Positions 26,745 to 27,369 of a DNA stretch of 27,369 bases are shown here, in pieces. How positions within the stretch are numbered: the stretch's first letter is position 1; every line of letters starts with the position of its first letter. The translations under genes and the position numbers were made by a program. Origin of the DNA: Acanthaster planci. Taxonomy: Eukaryota > Echinodermata > Asteroidea > Valvatida > Acanthasteridae. Location of the stretch: contig NW_019091551.1 of the NCBI RefSeq assembly GCF_001949145.1, positions 133,993 to 161,361 of the forward strand. The letters are read 5' to 3'. The notes below the pieces were generated by a model. The model saw only the letters and a list, made by a program, of their open reading frames with translations, did no database searches and had not been told where the DNA came from.

Positions 26745-27080
26745 ATGCTAGACCAAAAAATCAACGTAAACTGTTACTGTTGTAAAGATATGGTTCGATC
26801 AATTGACGTGGTAGATGCCGTTGATTGTTTTCATTGTTTAAATTCTAATTGTATCTTTGAATGCATCGATTGCAAAGAATGTCACGACTACGACAAATGT
26901 ACCGAGTGTGCCAAATGTACCCAATGTTCAACTTGTACAAATTGCGTTTTTTGTTTTGATTGTTTTGATTGTGGACATTGTAATGCCATGGATAGTTGTA
27001 AATCTTGTTTAAATTCCAGCAATTGCATAGAATGTGACAGCTGTACCGATTGTATTTGCTGCGTTAATTGTAGTGGATAA
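26745..27080 (+). CDS. Cysteine-periodic protein (C-x-x repeats)
   Basis: An intact ORF of 111 residues starts at ATG 26745. Cys occurs at residues 10, 12, 13, 28, 31, 36, 40, 43, 46, 52, 55, 58, 61, 64, 67, 70, 73, 76, 79, 85, 88, 94, 97, 100, 103, 105, 106 and 109. From residue 28 on, nearly all fall in one register of three, kept even across the gaps (49, 82, 91 skipped). Between them stand mostly Asp, Thr, Ser, Asn, Glu and Phe (for example TECAKCTQCSTCTNC). No signal peptide is evident. The pattern would line up Cys along one face of an extended or solenoid fold and could bind many metal ions or form a disulfide ladder. I do not recognise the family. The next ORF begins six bases after its stop. 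Confidence 0.65.
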   Translation: MLDQKINVNCYCCKDMVRSIDVVDAVDCFHCLNSNCIFECIDCKECHDYDKCTECAKCTQCSTCTNCVFCFDCFDCGHCNAMDSCKSCLNSSNCIECDSCTDCICCVNCSG

Positions 27081-27086
27081 GATGCG

Positions 27087-27224
27087 ATGGACCATGTTGT
27101 GTTTGTAGATGGTCGTTACAAAATAATTAGTCACCAACGAGAAGACGATTTACCGCCTAATTCTGAATCTAAGCTGGATGCCAATTTATATGATGTTGGC
27201 TTAATAATTGAATATGACGTGTAG
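27087..27224 (+). CDS. Small acidic protein, 45 residues
   Basis: The ATG at 27087 lies six bases after the TAA of the Cys-rich gene; an ATG at 27082 is in another frame and stops after seven codons. The ORF reads MDHVVFVDGRYKIISHQRED, then SKLDANLYDVGLIIEYDV, ending with TAG at 27222-27224. The composition (V-x-F/I beta strands, acidic turn) is protein-like, but no family is recognised. The tight spacing suggests co-transcription or a polycistronic layout with its upstream neighbour. Confidence 0.45.
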   Translation: MDHVVFVDGRYKIISHQREDDLPPNSESKLDANLYDVGLIIEYDV

Positions 27225-27299
27225 AAAGTTTAAATAAAGTAAAGCGCCAATATGAAAATTTAATAGACGTGGCAAATTAAGCCGAAAAAAAATTCCACA

Positions 27300-27319
27300 T
27301 CTGATATAAAATCAGAACC
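27300..27319 (+). promoter_or_regulatory. TATA-type motif before the last ORF
   Basis: TATAAAATCAGAACC ends directly at the ATG at 27320. It shares ATAAAANCAGA with the sequence before the ATG at 26745. The TATA is too close to the start for a usual polymerase II leader. Confidence 0.35.
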
Positions 27320-27369
27320 ATGTCAAACCAAACTTATATCGTAACTGACGACTACGAAAGTCTCAATGC
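27320..27369 (+). CDS. Start of an ORF cut by the window edge
   Basis: From ATG at 27320 the frame is open to the end of the window, reading MSNQTYIVTDDYESLN. Sixteen residues are too few to assign a family. Support comes from the TATA-type motif in front and the same strand and spacing as the two preceding ORFs. Confidence 0.4.
   Translation, partial: MSNQTYIVTDDYESLN

Larger units (their letters stand above)
26691..27369 (+). mobile_element. E4: left part of a possible fourth element or viral insertion
   Basis: Three undamaged ORFs follow one another on the + strand with gaps of 6 and 95 bases, without introns, in AT-rich DNA with TATA-like sequences directly before two of the starts. This dense layout is virus-like, not host-like. 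No hallmark Polinton gene is present in the visible part, so assignment to the same class as E1-E3 is only inferred from the setting. Confidence 0.4.

Overview
The window looks like nuclear DNA of an invertebrate metazoan, probably marine. It holds four (perhaps five) spliced exons of a host transporter gene, degraded Polinton/Maverick (adintovirus-like) elements, a non-LTR retrotransposon and short palindromic DNA transposons. No rRNA, tRNA, CRISPR array or bacterial-type operon was seen. Species and phylum cannot be fixed from the sequence alone.

Host gene. A cationic amino-acid transporter of the SLC7A/CAT family runs on the + strand. Its exons lie at 4533-4755, 17645-17784, 24460-24562 and 24752-24933, with a weak fifth candidate at 25050-25102. 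All have AG/GT borders, their phases fit each other, and the spliced reading frame stays open. Earlier and later exons are outside the window or not recognised.

Element E1 (4842-17458, about 12.6 kb) fills almost all of the intron between the first two exons. It has long terminal inverted repeats (TIRs). From left to right it holds a broken integrase (-), a small conserved membrane protein (-), a broken capsid-like protein (+), a second virion-type gene (+), a YqaJ-like nuclease scrap (+), an inserted RTE-type LINE (about 11.75-14.22 kb, +), a gene with a C-terminal membrane helix (-), two or three further broken genes (+), a short Ser/Asp-rich ORF (-) and a small membrane/helical protein (+). 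No DNA polymerase was found in it.

Element E2 (17982-24253, about 6.3 kb) fills almost all of the next intron. It has a 6-bp target-site duplication (TAAGGT) and TIRs starting AGTAGTAGGG. It carries a broken protein-primed-type DNA polymerase B (+), an integrase fragment (-) and a fragment paralogous to the last gene of E1. No capsid gene was found in it.

Edges. The left edge (1 to about 2.8 kb, perhaps to 3969) holds the open 3' part of an adenain-like cysteine protease (+), a gene with two in-frame stops (-) and an intact PC4-like protein with a WW-like segment (-). This is probably a third element, E3. The right edge (from about 26.7 kb) holds three closely packed, undamaged ORFs on the + strand, led by a protein with cysteine at nearly every third residue. 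This is perhaps a fourth element, E4.

Polinton and adintovirus gene names rest on motifs recognised by eye and were not tested by database search. No damaged viral gene is reconstructed here; the breaks are only described.
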